Below, piece after piece: positions 54,421-63,372 of a stretch of 64,000 nucleotides of DNA. The position numbers and the translations under genes are program-made. The stretch covers positions 1,907,760-1,971,759 of the forward strand of contig NZ_LT669941.1 in assembly GCF_900128505.1 (NCBI RefSeq). The letters are read 5' to 3'. Within the stretch, counting starts at the first letter, position 1. Each line of letters starts with the position of its first letter. The notes below the pieces were generated by a model. That model searched no databases. It saw nothing but the letters and a program-made list of their open reading frames with translations, and was not told the origin of the DNA. The DNA comes from Parabacteroides timonensis. Lineage in GTDB: Bacteria > Bacteroidota > Bacteroidia > Bacteroidales > Tannerellaceae.

Positions 54421-55662
54421 TTATAATATCGCAGTTCCTTCCTTTTCCAGTTTCTGTTTTCTAAGGAGAGCTTCCAGATAATAATAATCGGCATATACGA
54501 TCGGGACATCTACCTCTACGTTATGCATTTTAGAGCCTGTACTGTGTAATAATAGAAAGCCTCTATCTTTGCCGGGCGCAGTACGATACTCCCGGGATAG
54601 ATTCTCCAGGATCGTATTTGCTTTTGTGACATAATCGGAACGGTTTGCAGAATCATACATACTCAACTCGTATAAAGCGGAAGCCGTTACAGTTGCAGCC
54701 GATACGTCACGAGGTTCGGCCGGTATTCCTGGAGCATCGAAATCCCAATAAGGGATCTGATCTTCCGGCAGGTTCGGATGCGAAAAGATGTAGTTCTCTA
54801 TATGTTTCGCCTGTTCCAGAAATTCAGGCAAACCTGTTTCACGGTAGCACATGGTATATCCGTAAAGCCCCCAGGCCTGGCCACGCGACCAGGCCGATTC
54901 ATGTGCATACCCCTGATGGGTATGTTTATGCAACACATTCCCTGTTATCGTATCGTAATCAACCACATGATAAGAACTATAATCTTTACGAAAATGATTC
55001 TTCATGGTAGTACGGGCATGATTTACAGCAACGTTATAAAACAAGGAATCGCCACTCGTCCTGAATGCCCAGAAAAGAAGTTCCAGATTCATCATATTGT
55101 CAATAATGACCGGGCAATCCCATTTATCCCGGCTATGATCCCATGAACGGATCACTCCTACTTTTTCTTTATAACGGGTAGTCAATGTATAAGCGGCCTG
55201 CAACAAAACATCTTTGTAAATTGCATCTCCGGTCAGACGATAACCATTCCCAAAACTGCAATACACCTTAAAGCCCATGTCATGCGTTCCCCCGTTCATC
55301 TTTTCACGCTCTATCAAAGCGGTTTGTTCACGGGCCTTTTCTTTCCAGAAGTTATTTTTGGTATATTCATACATATACCAAAGTTCGCCAGGAAAGAATC
55401 CGCTGGTCCAATCACGGGAAACTACCATGTGCAGTGTGCCGTCGGCTTCAACATTACGTGGACTGGCCAATGGCCCCTGATTCTGCTTATCACGCAAGAC
55501 TTGCTTCTCTCTGGGTTCTGCGGAACGGACGGCATCCATTTCAACAAAAGCTTGCTTTAACTGTGTTGAAGCAAAAGAAAAATTATCCTGAACAAGGTCC
55601 AGGTCGGTTCCGCAAGAGGCTAGGACAACCAATAAAAATAAGACAGGAGTTTTGAGCTTCAT
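54421..55662 (-). CDS. GH88 unsaturated glucuronyl hydrolase lipoprotein
   Basis: GH88 enzymes hydrolyse the unsaturated uronic acid left at the non-reducing end by polysaccharide lyases, using vinyl-ether hydration. The 413-residue lipoprotein has Cys17 in VLASC. It folds as an alpha/alpha six-barrel, with the two family aspartates in place: Asp128 in GGTHDMGF and Asp188 in IIDNMMNLE. The spacing of 60 matches characterised members (about 61). Further conserved blocks are TSGFFPGELWYMYE and ESAWSRGQAWGLYGY. It is encoded between a lyase and a GH2 gene on one mRNA, as expected for sequential action on a uronate-containing chain. Confidence 0.96.
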   Translation of the reverse strand: MKLKTPVLFLLVVLASCGTDLDLVQDNFSFASTQLKQAFVEMDAVRSAEPREKQVLRDKQNQGPLASPRNVEADGTLHMVVSRDWTSGFFPGELWYMYEYTKNNFWKEKAREQTALIEREKMNGGTHDMGFKVYCSFGNGYRLTGDAIYKDVLLQAAYTLTTRYKEKVGVIRSWDHSRDKWDCPVIIDNMMNLELLFWAFRTSGDSLFYNVAVNHARTTMKNHFRKDYSSYHVVDYDTITGNVLHKHTHQGYAHESAWSRGQAWGLYGYTMCYRETGLPEFLEQAKHIENYIFSHPNLPEDQIPYWDFDAPGIPAEPRDVSAATVTASALYELSMYDSANRSDYVTKANTILENLSREYRTAPGKDRGFLLLHSTGSKMHNVEVDVPIVYADYYYLEALLRKQKLEKEGTAIL

Positions 55663-55712
55663 ATTTTTCCAACTAATAAAGTGAATCTATTATATAATGT
55701 AAGACATTGTTT

Positions 55713-56879
55713 TCACAACCACAGTAACGGATGACGAATAGGTAAATTCCTGACTACCTCATCATGTAACGGAAAATGTTCTAACGTCGACCAGGTAGAC
55801 ATATAGTTTTCATTCGGTGTATCGTAAGCACTGAACAACAAGGCCGGATGTGCCACAGGCCATTCATCCCAATACATCACATCTTTGTCGAAAGGCCATA
55901 TTGATTTATCTTTTATATAAGGAAAGAGCCACGCCACACCTTTCTGCATATTTCGCCCGTCTTCCGTTGTATATTGCCATAGATTATGATTCTCATCAGA
56001 GAGGATATGACAGAGCGTTGCCATCGCATCCAGGTTAAAAAGGGAATATCCATATGGTTTTGTCCGTTTCAATTCTAACGGAAAACTACCGTCCGTATCC
56101 ATTTGATCCGGCAATAGAACGGTCTGGAAACGATCTCTACAAAAATCCAGAACCTCTGTATTTCCTGTATATTTAGCGAACAGGGCAGCCTGCATCACCC
56201 AGCAAGTACCATGATTATTTTTTGCATTCATTTCATCTTTTCCATAGGGATGATTGGCCAGCCAATACAAATACTTTGAAAACCAGTCTTTTATTGCAAC
56301 TGCCTCTTCTTCCGGAAGTAAGTTATTCTGCTCCATCACGATCAGGGATTGGACGACTTCCAACAGATGAATCGTATCGATAATACCGATTCCACGACCT
56401 GTTGCGATTCCTTTGATAGCCTGGGCATATTGAAGATCTGGATTCATGTGTGTTTTAGCATCTATGAACCAGGCATGAATATGTTTTAAGGCTTGCTCAA
56501 TGTATTTTTCATCCCGGGTAATGATCCAAGCAGAAGTAAGGTCGCCAACGATAGTACTGAAGCGGATCATTGCATGACGGTGGGCCACAAAATTATTGGG
56601 ATTCGTCTCCCCGTCACGACGGATGTAAGCGCTATCCGGACTGGCTGGATTCGGCCACCAGTAATCGCCTTCGGAATAAAAATCGTGAATTCCACCGACA
56701 CTTCGTTCAGCCACAAAGGAAGTTACTGTGACAGGTTCCTCTTCCAGCGCCTCATTTCCCCGAAGGACAACTTCATAGCGCAACAGGTCGGATACTTGTT
56801 TTTTCAATCGTGCTTTATGAGAGCAGGAACTAAAAACAAATGCGATAATTGAAATCAACGATAAAAACTTTGTATTCAT
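55713..56879 (-). CDS. Alginate-lyase-superfamily polysaccharide lyase (PL38-like)
   Basis: The 388-residue lipoprotein starts at ATG 56879 with a lipobox FSSC. The longer frame from 56918 overlaps the -7 element and is not used. The sequence matches the Alginate_lyase (PF05426) alpha/alpha-barrel group: DFYSEGDYWWPNPASPDSAYIRRDGETNP near 80-108, NNFVAHRHAMIRF near 109-121, NNHGTCWVMQAALFA near 226-240 and YGYSLFNLDAMATLC near 281-295. Asn, His and Tyr residues in these blocks are the likely catalytic set. In Bacteroides such enzymes (PL38) include glucuronan or alginate lyases. Followed by GH88, it should make unsaturated uronic ends for that enzyme. The family number is from memory. Confidence 0.85.
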   Translation of the reverse strand: MNTKFLSLISIIAFVFSSCSHKARLKKQVSDLLRYEVVLRGNEALEEEPVTVTSFVAERSVGGIHDFYSEGDYWWPNPASPDSAYIRRDGETNPNNFVAHRHAMIRFSTIVGDLTSAWIITRDEKYIEQALKHIHAWFIDAKTHMNPDLQYAQAIKGIATGRGIGIIDTIHLLEVVQSLIVMEQNNLLPEEEAVAIKDWFSKYLYWLANHPYGKDEMNAKNNHGTCWVMQAALFAKYTGNTEVLDFCRDRFQTVLLPDQMDTDGSFPLELKRTKPYGYSLFNLDAMATLCHILSDENHNLWQYTTEDGRNMQKGVAWLFPYIKDKSIWPFDKDVMYWDEWPVAHPALLFSAYDTPNENYMSTWSTLEHFPLHDEVVRNLPIRHPLLWL

Positions 56880-56915
56880 GGCATAGGTCTCAATAGATAG
56901 ACTTTTATTTTTGCC

Positions 56916-56985
56916 CAAAAATACTGTTTGTCCTCTTTTATCGTTTTTAATATTATCGCAAAAGCTTGTAGATTTATTGCAAAAG
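56916..56985 (-). promoter_or_regulatory. Promoter and upstream direct repeats of the lyase operon
   Basis: TATTTTTG (56923-56916) is the -7 element. There is no -33 TTG, but two direct repeats of CTTTTGC lie upstream (56964-56958 and 56985-56979), 21 bases apart. Each is followed by RATAA-type bases (CAATAA, CGATAA). A promoter lacking -33 with two phased direct repeats suggests activator dependence. Confidence 0.5.
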
Positions 56986-57021
56986 GGATATTTGTGAGAT
57001 ATTTATACAATACCGACAGAT

Positions 57022-57049
57022 AATCGCATCACTTTCATCGGATGCGATT
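57022..57049. other. Perfect nine-base inverted repeat
   Basis: AATCGCATC (57022-57030) and GATGCGATT (57041-57049) flank a ten-base loop, after the stop codon of the lipoprotein gene and upstream of the lyase promoter. With no T run it is either a weak terminator or an operator. Confidence 0.5.
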
Positions 57050-57100
57050 TAACAACTTATACAAACAACCTTTTTAATATCTCTATTACTAACAGGCTTG

Positions 57101-57928
57101 TTACTTTGAATAGGTAAACGTATAATTATATGTATTCGTCTCTGCTATTTTATCGGTAGAACTGATTTGTTCCTGAATTGTCATGGCGGTAATATAATCG
57201 CCGGTAGTTGTAAAATGATACGTGTAATTTGCTGTTGTATCATCCTCTCCGGAAAGACTATAGTAAGTAGCCGATTCAGGTAAGTTCCTACTTCGGTTTC
57301 CATAAAGTAGATTTATCGGAGAAAAAGCATCAAAACCTACCGGATTAAAAGATGGTATCACACGCCAGGGAAAATTGGACGGAGTCAAGGCCGCACTATA
57401 TTTATATTCAATTCTTTTCTTATCCTGGGTGAAAAGGACAACATTATTGTTTTCCCATGAATAAGTTTCTTCTTTGTCAAATGTTTGTGATTCGTAGCCG
57501 CCCTCTCCTTCTTTCGGCCAGGTCATTGTTCGTGAAGCACCAGTCAGGCTGGAACCACTATAATTATAATCATATTTATCACTTGTGTAAACCTCTCTAT
57601 TATAAGGATTATCCTTTTTAACGAATTTGTAGAGAATGACACTTCCTCCCATAGTATATTCAATCCGTTCGATGCCGTCTTCCGGATTCATCATTGTAAT
57701 CTTTTTATCTACATATATAAAAGGTATCTTCTTTCCATCAACAAAATCGATAGAAGCAATCTTATCATCATTCGTATAATTGATATATGCAAAAAACACC
57801 ACATCCGTCCCTTTGGTACATGTGATCTGGGATAGTTTGTCCAATTCAGGTACAACAGGTTTATCATCATCTCCGCAAGATAATAATCCGATAATCATTA
57901 TCATGAATAAAAATGCATACTTTTTCAT
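57101..57928 (-). CDS. Hypothetical lipoprotein within the PUL
   Basis: The 275-residue product has a lipoprotein signal ending in LLSC (Cys18), then an acidic GDDDKP spacer that in Bacteroidales often directs lipoproteins to the cell surface. The rest consists of short beta-strand repeats (VFFAYINYTNDDKIASIDF, RIEYTMGGSVILYKF, SDKYDYNYSGSSL, RIEYKYSAALT, ANYTYHFTTTGDYITAMTI, NTYNYTFTYSK). They resemble RHS-like or DUF4595-type YD strands. I cannot name the family with certainty. Its -7 element TAATTTTG is at 57963-57956. A surface glycan-binding role is plausible from its position between GH20 and the lyase. Confidence 0.65.
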   Translation of the reverse strand: MKKYAFLFMIMIIGLLSCGDDDKPVVPELDKLSQITCTKGTDVVFFAYINYTNDDKIASIDFVDGKKIPFIYVDKKITMMNPEDGIERIEYTMGGSVILYKFVKKDNPYNREVYTSDKYDYNYSGSSLTGASRTMTWPKEGEGGYESQTFDKEETYSWENNNVVLFTQDKKRIEYKYSAALTPSNFPWRVIPSFNPVGFDAFSPINLLYGNRSRNLPESATYYSLSGEDDTTANYTYHFTTTGDYITAMTIQEQISSTDKIAETNTYNYTFTYSK

Positions 57929-57955
57929 CTCTTCCGTTTTTATTATTCAACATGA

Positions 57956-57963
57956 CAAAATTA
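57956..57963 (-). promoter_or_regulatory. -7 element of PUL lipoprotein gene
   Basis: TAATTTTG on the minus strand, 27 bases before the start at 57928; no -33 TTG at the usual spacing. Confidence 0.45.
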
Positions 57964-58169
57964 GAACTTTTGGAGAAATAAAGGCTGAAGTAACCAATTT
58001 TAAGCAATCGAGCTTGAATAAATCCTATATTCTTTCAGAATTTAAGCAATGTATTCCCTAAGTAAGATATTATAAACAAATATCTTACAGCAGGAAACAA
58101 CGTATCACAAACAATATTTAATTTTTGATAATGTAAAAATGGAATATCAAACCATCGAGGATGATCACC

Positions 58170-60482
58170 TTACACTATACTTATTTCATCCACAAACAGG
58201 AACGCCGCATTTCCCGGCCACATATGCCACGCAGGAAGCTTGGGAGTTACTTTAATAACGATACGGACATAACGCGTCGGCGTCTCCACAAAGTCCAGGG
58301 CATAGGGATAGATACCGTCTTTATCGTTTTTACCTAATATCGGATAAGATTGTGAAGCTACTTTACGGAAGTTTGTTCCATCCTCTGAAAGCAGGACATC
58401 AAACCCTACCGGTCCCATAACTGCTGCTCCTTTCGAGACATTTGCTGTAAAAGAAACTCTCTTCACTGGGGTTACTTCCCGAAGATCGATCATTACATCC
58501 ATATCCGTCAGGAAGCCGAGCCAACGGCCGGTATTATAATTACTGTTTCCCTGTAAACCGTCTGTCAGGGTAGTCGCTCCTCCAAAAGTATAGTTCGAAT
58601 GAGGTGGACTAAATAGATGAATAGGTTTAAAGGTTGCCTTATTCACTTGTATATTTTCTGTAAAAAGCTCGCTTGTATCTCCTTCGAAGATAACCCGGGC
58701 CTGAAGAAGAGCATTTTGATCTACCATAACAGGCGTTGTATAAATTGTTGAACTGATCTCCGGTTCGCTACCATCCAACGTATAATAAATAGTGCGGTTG
58801 CCGATGGTCGATAAAGAAACGGCCAATGCTCCTCGGACGGTATCAGGTTTAAAAGATTCCGTTATTTGGAATGCATGTCTTGAATAAGTATATTTCTCCC
58901 GATCATAGATATCTACCATACGGTAAAGCCTGTCCATAAAACCGTCAAAGTCATGTTGTTCAGGTGCTGACCAAGCCAACTCGCTTAATGCGGCTACTCT
59001 TGGGAGAATCAGATATTCGGCTCGCTCCGGCGTCTCGATCCGTTCCGACCAAAGGCAACCTTGTACACCGATAATATGTTTTTGTATATCCAACGGCAAA
59101 GAATCGGGTACAGGTTCGAAATCATATATCCGCCGAATACCACGATTTCCACCAAGTTCCAGCAGTTGTTTACTGCTAAAGTAAAGAATCCCGGCTGGTG
59201 TCATAATGACATCATGATGCTGTTGTGCCGCTTTAACTCCGTTTTCCGTTCCACGCCATGACATCACGGTTGCATTCGGAGCAAGGCCGCCTTCGAGTAT
59301 TTCATCCCAGCCGATTATCTGGCGGCCTTTACTGTTTACAAACGCTTCGATACACGTCATGAAATAGCTTTGTAGTTTATCTTCCGCCTGATGTTCTTTG
59401 GTATCTTTCCAGCCCATCTTATGAATTAATTGCTGGCATTTAGAACATTTACTCCATCGGTCGCGAGGGCATTCATCTCCACCGACATGAATATAATGTG
59501 ATGGAAACAGATCGATAATTTCCGATAGGACATCCTCTGCAAAACGAAGTGACTGCTCATTCCCAATACATAGAACGTCTTTATGGACACCATAAGTTGT
59601 AGCTACTTCGTACGGACCGCCCGTGCACCCTAATTCCGGACAGGCAGCCAACGCCGATGTGATATGACCGGGCAAATCGATCTCCGGAACAACTGTTATG
59701 TAGCGATCAGCTGCATATTTTACAATCTCCCGGACTTCATCCTGCGTATAGAAACCACCATAAGGAATCCCGTCGAACTTTCCGGAGCCATCGTTCAGTA
59801 AGGATTCTTTACGCTGTGAGCCAACCTCTGTCAGACGGGGATATTTCTTGATTTCGATCCGCCATCCCTGATCTTCCGTCAGATGCCAGTGGAAGATATT
59901 GATGTTGTGCAGAGCCAGAATATCAATATATTTCTTGATAAAATCCGTTGAAAAGAAGTGCCGTCCAACATCCAGATGCATTCCTCTGTATGGAAACCGG
60001 GGATGATCTTCTATCAGGACTGCCGGAAAAATGATTTCTTTATTCTCTGCTCCTGACGGCAATGACTTACGCAAGGTTTGTATACCATAAAAAAGCCCGG
60101 CTTCACTTTTGCCTGTAATAGAAACGGTTTTATTATTCACTTCCAATCGATAGGCCTCCGGAGAATTTTCAGAAATATCCTCCAACAGCAAATTTATTCC
60201 GTTGGAGGAAACCATACCTTCTGTTGTCTCCGGTTGAAATCCGGTTACTTCCTTGATATAGTCGGAAAGGAAAGCCGCTAGTTGTTCGGCTTTTTCATTA
60301 CCCACCGGATATCCGATACGCGTTGTCCCGGAAAGAGTGAATGAAGAGGTTTCCGTTTCTTCTATTTTTACCGGCAGAGGTATGATACGATAGTCAGCCG
60401 ACAATTTTTTTCCACTTTCTGTACACGACAAAAGTAAAACTGCCAGTATCGTCGTTGTTACCTGCTTGATTGATATTCTCAT
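58170..60482 (-). CDS. GH20 beta-N-acetylhexosaminidase lipoprotein
   Basis: The 770-residue lipoprotein (Cys20 in LLSC) removes terminal GlcNAc or GalNAc by substrate-assisted catalysis. Residues about 30-150 form the GH20b domain. The catalytic TIM barrel (about 160-500) carries Asp336-Glu337 in HVGGDECPRDRW, and RGMHLDVGRHFF and IFHWHLTEDQGWRIE are further family signatures. A chitobiase-type C-terminal Ig-like part (YTLDGSEPEISSTIY near 563-577) follows. A discoidin-like domain at about 625-770 (TLTDGLQGNSNYNTGRWLGF, RYVRIVIKVTPKLPAWHMW) probably binds sugar. The gene begins 5 bases after the GH3 stop, so they are co-transcribed. Confidence 0.96.
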   Translation of the reverse strand: MRISIKQVTTTILAVLLLSCTESGKKLSADYRIIPLPVKIEETETSSFTLSGTTRIGYPVGNEKAEQLAAFLSDYIKEVTGFQPETTEGMVSSNGINLLLEDISENSPEAYRLEVNNKTVSITGKSEAGLFYGIQTLRKSLPSGAENKEIIFPAVLIEDHPRFPYRGMHLDVGRHFFSTDFIKKYIDILALHNINIFHWHLTEDQGWRIEIKKYPRLTEVGSQRKESLLNDGSGKFDGIPYGGFYTQDEVREIVKYAADRYITVVPEIDLPGHITSALAACPELGCTGGPYEVATTYGVHKDVLCIGNEQSLRFAEDVLSEIIDLFPSHYIHVGGDECPRDRWSKCSKCQQLIHKMGWKDTKEHQAEDKLQSYFMTCIEAFVNSKGRQIIGWDEILEGGLAPNATVMSWRGTENGVKAAQQHHDVIMTPAGILYFSSKQLLELGGNRGIRRIYDFEPVPDSLPLDIQKHIIGVQGCLWSERIETPERAEYLILPRVAALSELAWSAPEQHDFDGFMDRLYRMVDIYDREKYTYSRHAFQITESFKPDTVRGALAVSLSTIGNRTIYYTLDGSEPEISSTIYTTPVMVDQNALLQARVIFEGDTSELFTENIQVNKATFKPIHLFSPPHSNYTFGGATTLTDGLQGNSNYNTGRWLGFLTDMDVMIDLREVTPVKRVSFTANVSKGAAVMGPVGFDVLLSEDGTNFRKVASQSYPILGKNDKDGIYPYALDFVETPTRYVRIVIKVTPKLPAWHMWPGNAAFLFVDEISIV

Positions 60483-60487
60483 TGTAT

Positions 60488-63187
60488 TTATAGTTTAATA
60501 GGTGAAGGTTGGGAAACAGTCCCCAGGTTTATTTTCGATTGCTGATGGATAGTCCCTTTCAAACGGATATCCTTACAGGAGCGTCCTATCATAATACGGA
60601 AATCACCGGGTTCTACTACCCGATTCATATCTTTATCCAACATCGACAGATCTTCTTCTGTAATCTGAAAACTTACTTTCCGGGTTTCGTCCGGTGCCAA
60701 TGGTACCGGTTCAAAATGGATCAACCGGGTGATAGGTTGAGTAACAGAAGCCACTTTATCGAGTAAATAAAGTTGTACGACTTCATTCGCCGAATACTTT
60801 CCGATATTCTTTACTGTAAAAGAGACCTTATAAGATGTACGACCGGGAACAGGTTCTATTTTCAAATCTCTATAATCGAATTCCGAATAACTTAATCCAT
60901 AACCAAACGGAAATAAAGGTTCCCCTGTCAAATTCAGATAATCATCGCTACGCCCGGTAGGTTTATGGCTATAATTCAATGGTAACTGAGCTTCATCGAT
61001 AGGATAAGTTATCGGAAGTTTTCCGGAAGGATTATAGTCGCCAAACAATACATCGGCAACGGCATTTCCCCCTTCTTCTCCAGGATACCAAGCATTTAAT
61101 ATAGATTGAACATTATCTATCCATTCCGACATAACAACGGCACTTCCCCCTATCAGTACGACAACTGTCGGCTTTCCTGTCGCAGCCACACGATTGATCA
61201 ATTCCTCTTGCCTGCCGGGTAAAGTCAGATAACCTCTGTCACGAAACTCTCCCTCTTCAAGACCCACCACCACAACTGCAACATCCGACCGAAGGGCTGC
61301 TTGTACCGCACGTTCGATACTCTCTTCTTCATTTTTAACTCCATAATCCCAAACCAGGCGGATACGGGCATTACGGGTATTCTCATAGAAGCGGACCTTT
61401 ATATCGTATTCCTTCCCTTTTTCAAAGCGGAACGGCACAAGAGAGGTTCCAAACGAAGTCTTATAAGGTTTATCGATCAGTTTTTCCCCGTCTACCCAAA
61501 GTTGATAACCATCGTTGCCTTCCAACCCGAACTGATATGTTCCGGAAACAGGGGATTGCATCTTCCCTTTCCATTCGACAGAAAACCAGTCAACAGCCAG
61601 GCAGGTATCCGGAGCAAAAAGTGTCCAGGAGAATTGTAACTGTTTATCGATCCGTTTCAAATCCGGTTGTCCGTCACAAGTTATGTTATTAAAATAGACT
61701 CCTTCCAGGCCAGGTTTCCCTTCTGAAGTAAAAAGGAAATTACCCGGCACCGTCACGTAGGCAGGATTTAACCGCTTACACCCCATTTCATAAAATATCT
61801 CTGCCCGATCGCCCAGCTTATTCTTCAAACCATCTAATATACTTACCTTCTTTACGCCGGGACCGCTATATCCTCCTAAGCGAGCAGCTGTTGCATCCTC
61901 CCCTATCAATGCGATACGACTGATTTGTTTGGATAACGGTAATACCTGATCGCTATTCTTCAATAGAACCATCGATTTACGGGCCGCTTCACGTGTCAAC
62001 GCCCGATGCTCGGCACAGGCATTCCATTTCTCCGCTTCAGTTTCATCAACATAAGGATGTTCAAAAAGCCCCAGGCGGAACTTCGCTTTTAAGACTTGTC
62101 CGGCAGCCCGATCGAGTGCCTCCTTTGTAACCCGCCCATCCAGGCAAGCCTGTAAAAAAGGAAGATGCTCATCGTAAGTTGTCTGAAAAATAACATCCAA
62201 CCCACCATTAACAGCATCAGCACCAGCCTCTGCAAAATTATTAACCGTATGATGTAATTTATGAATGATACCGACCGCATCGGCATCGGCTATTGTAAAG
62301 CCGTCGAACCCCCATTCTCCTCGGAGCTTATCTATCAATAACCAAGGATTGGCTGTGCATGGTGTTCCATCCAACATATTATAAGCAGTCATTACCGATT
62401 GTGAACCACCTTCCATAAAGCAGGCTTTAAACGGTATCAGATGTGTCTCTTCCAAATAGCGTTCGGTAAAATGGATTGGATTGCTGTCGCGTCCTCCATC
62501 ACCGGAGTTGACCACAAAATGCTTGGGAGTAGTTATCACACCCAACTCTTCAAAGCTTCTCACAAAATTCACTCCCATGCAAGCCGACAAGTAAGGATCT
62601 TCTCCATAGGTTTCCTCCACACGTCCCCACCGTACATCCGTAGCCAGATTAACTACCGGTGATAAGATCTGCCGGATACCGCGTGTTTTCGTTTCCATGG
62701 CAATGGCATGAGAAACTTTTTTCATTAATGTGGTATCAAAACTGGCTGCTAAGGCAATCGCCTGAGGAAAAGCGGTTGCTCCGCCACGTACCACCCCATG
62801 TAAAGCTTCATCAAAAGCAATAATAGGAATTCCTAGACGCGTTTCTTCTACAAAAAAACGCTGAATCTCATTTACCTTTTTAACTGTTTCACGTGCTGTC
62901 AAAGTCGGATTATACTGCAATAGTTGTTTCAGTTCGGGATTATTTGCTCCTACTGTCGACACCTGAAAACCCAAAATCCCGTGAAAGAATTTTTCTTTAC
63001 CTAAATCCAGATCACCCGGCATCATATAAATCTGCCAGAATTTTTCTTCAATCGTCATCCGGTTTAACAAATCTTTCACTCGCTCTTCTACAGGTAATGC
63101 CGGATCCTTATAGGGTAGACGTTTTTCCGACTGGGTAAAGGAACACAGAAACAAGACCAAAATACAACAATAACCAGCTATTTTCAT
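60488..63187 (-). CDS. GH3 beta-glucosidase/xylosidase with PA14 insert
   Basis: The 899-residue secreted enzyme has a signal peptide (about 1-20). The GH3 N-terminal TIM barrel (about 30-370) bears the nucleophile Asp301 in TIADADAVG. KHFVVNSGDGGRDSNP near 214-229 is the conserved KHF-type substrate-binding block. The C-terminal GH3 sandwich (from about 400; KSMVLLKNSDQVLPL) is interrupted by a PA14 domain at about 480-620 (SGTYQFGLEGNDGYQLWVDGE), which often shapes the active site in this group. A fibronectin III-like domain (about 780-850) ends the barrel partner. It acts on beta-glucosides or beta-xylosides; the sugar is not resolved. It is the first gene of the GH3-GH20 transcript, whose leader contains a strong hairpin. 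Confidence 0.95.
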   Translation of the reverse strand: MKIAGYCCILVLFLCSFTQSEKRLPYKDPALPVEERVKDLLNRMTIEEKFWQIYMMPGDLDLGKEKFFHGILGFQVSTVGANNPELKQLLQYNPTLTARETVKKVNEIQRFFVEETRLGIPIIAFDEALHGVVRGGATAFPQAIALAASFDTTLMKKVSHAIAMETKTRGIRQILSPVVNLATDVRWGRVEETYGEDPYLSACMGVNFVRSFEELGVITTPKHFVVNSGDGGRDSNPIHFTERYLEETHLIPFKACFMEGGSQSVMTAYNMLDGTPCTANPWLLIDKLRGEWGFDGFTIADADAVGIIHKLHHTVNNFAEAGADAVNGGLDVIFQTTYDEHLPFLQACLDGRVTKEALDRAAGQVLKAKFRLGLFEHPYVDETEAEKWNACAEHRALTREAARKSMVLLKNSDQVLPLSKQISRIALIGEDATAARLGGYSGPGVKKVSILDGLKNKLGDRAEIFYEMGCKRLNPAYVTVPGNFLFTSEGKPGLEGVYFNNITCDGQPDLKRIDKQLQFSWTLFAPDTCLAVDWFSVEWKGKMQSPVSGTYQFGLEGNDGYQLWVDGEKLIDKPYKTSFGTSLVPFRFEKGKEYDIKVRFYENTRNARIRLVWDYGVKNEEESIERAVQAALRSDVAVVVVGLEEGEFRDRGYLTLPGRQEELINRVAATGKPTVVVLIGGSAVVMSEWIDNVQSILNAWYPGEEGGNAVADVLFGDYNPSGKLPITYPIDEAQLPLNYSHKPTGRSDDYLNLTGEPLFPFGYGLSYSEFDYRDLKIEPVPGRTSYKVSFTVKNIGKYSANEVVQLYLLDKVASVTQPITRLIHFEPVPLAPDETRKVSFQITEEDLSMLDKDMNRVVEPGDFRIMIGRSCKDIRLKGTIHQQSKINLGTVSQPSPIKL

Positions 63188-63224
63188 ACATAATAATATA
63201 AGAGATGATTATACAATAATACAC

Positions 63225-63272
63225 AAAAAGTGGTTGTGCATATATAGCTTAGTATATATGCCACAACCACTT
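63225..63272 (-). terminator. Strong hairpin in the GH3 leader, attenuator-like
   Basis: Arms from 63228 (AAGTGGTTGTG then CATATATA) and to 63272 (TATATATG then CCACAACCACTT) pair over about 19 bases with one bulged G. On the minus strand a run of five Ts follows (63229-63225). It lies 38 bases before the GH3 start codon, between two divergent genes. Confidence 0.7.
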
Positions 63273-63333
63273 CCGCATGCAATATTCAAAAAAAATAACG
63301 AATAAAACAAACGAGAAAGAAGAAAAAAAGGGA

Positions 63334-63341
63334 TATATTTG
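63334..63341 (+). promoter_or_regulatory. -7 element of the last ECF sigma gene
   Basis: TATATTTG matches TAnnTTTG exactly. The transcript would start near 63348, so the ATG at 63352 would have almost no leader, favouring ATG 63373. Confidence 0.6.
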
Positions 63342-63372
63342 ACCTCTGAAAATGAGTATAAAGGAATATTTG

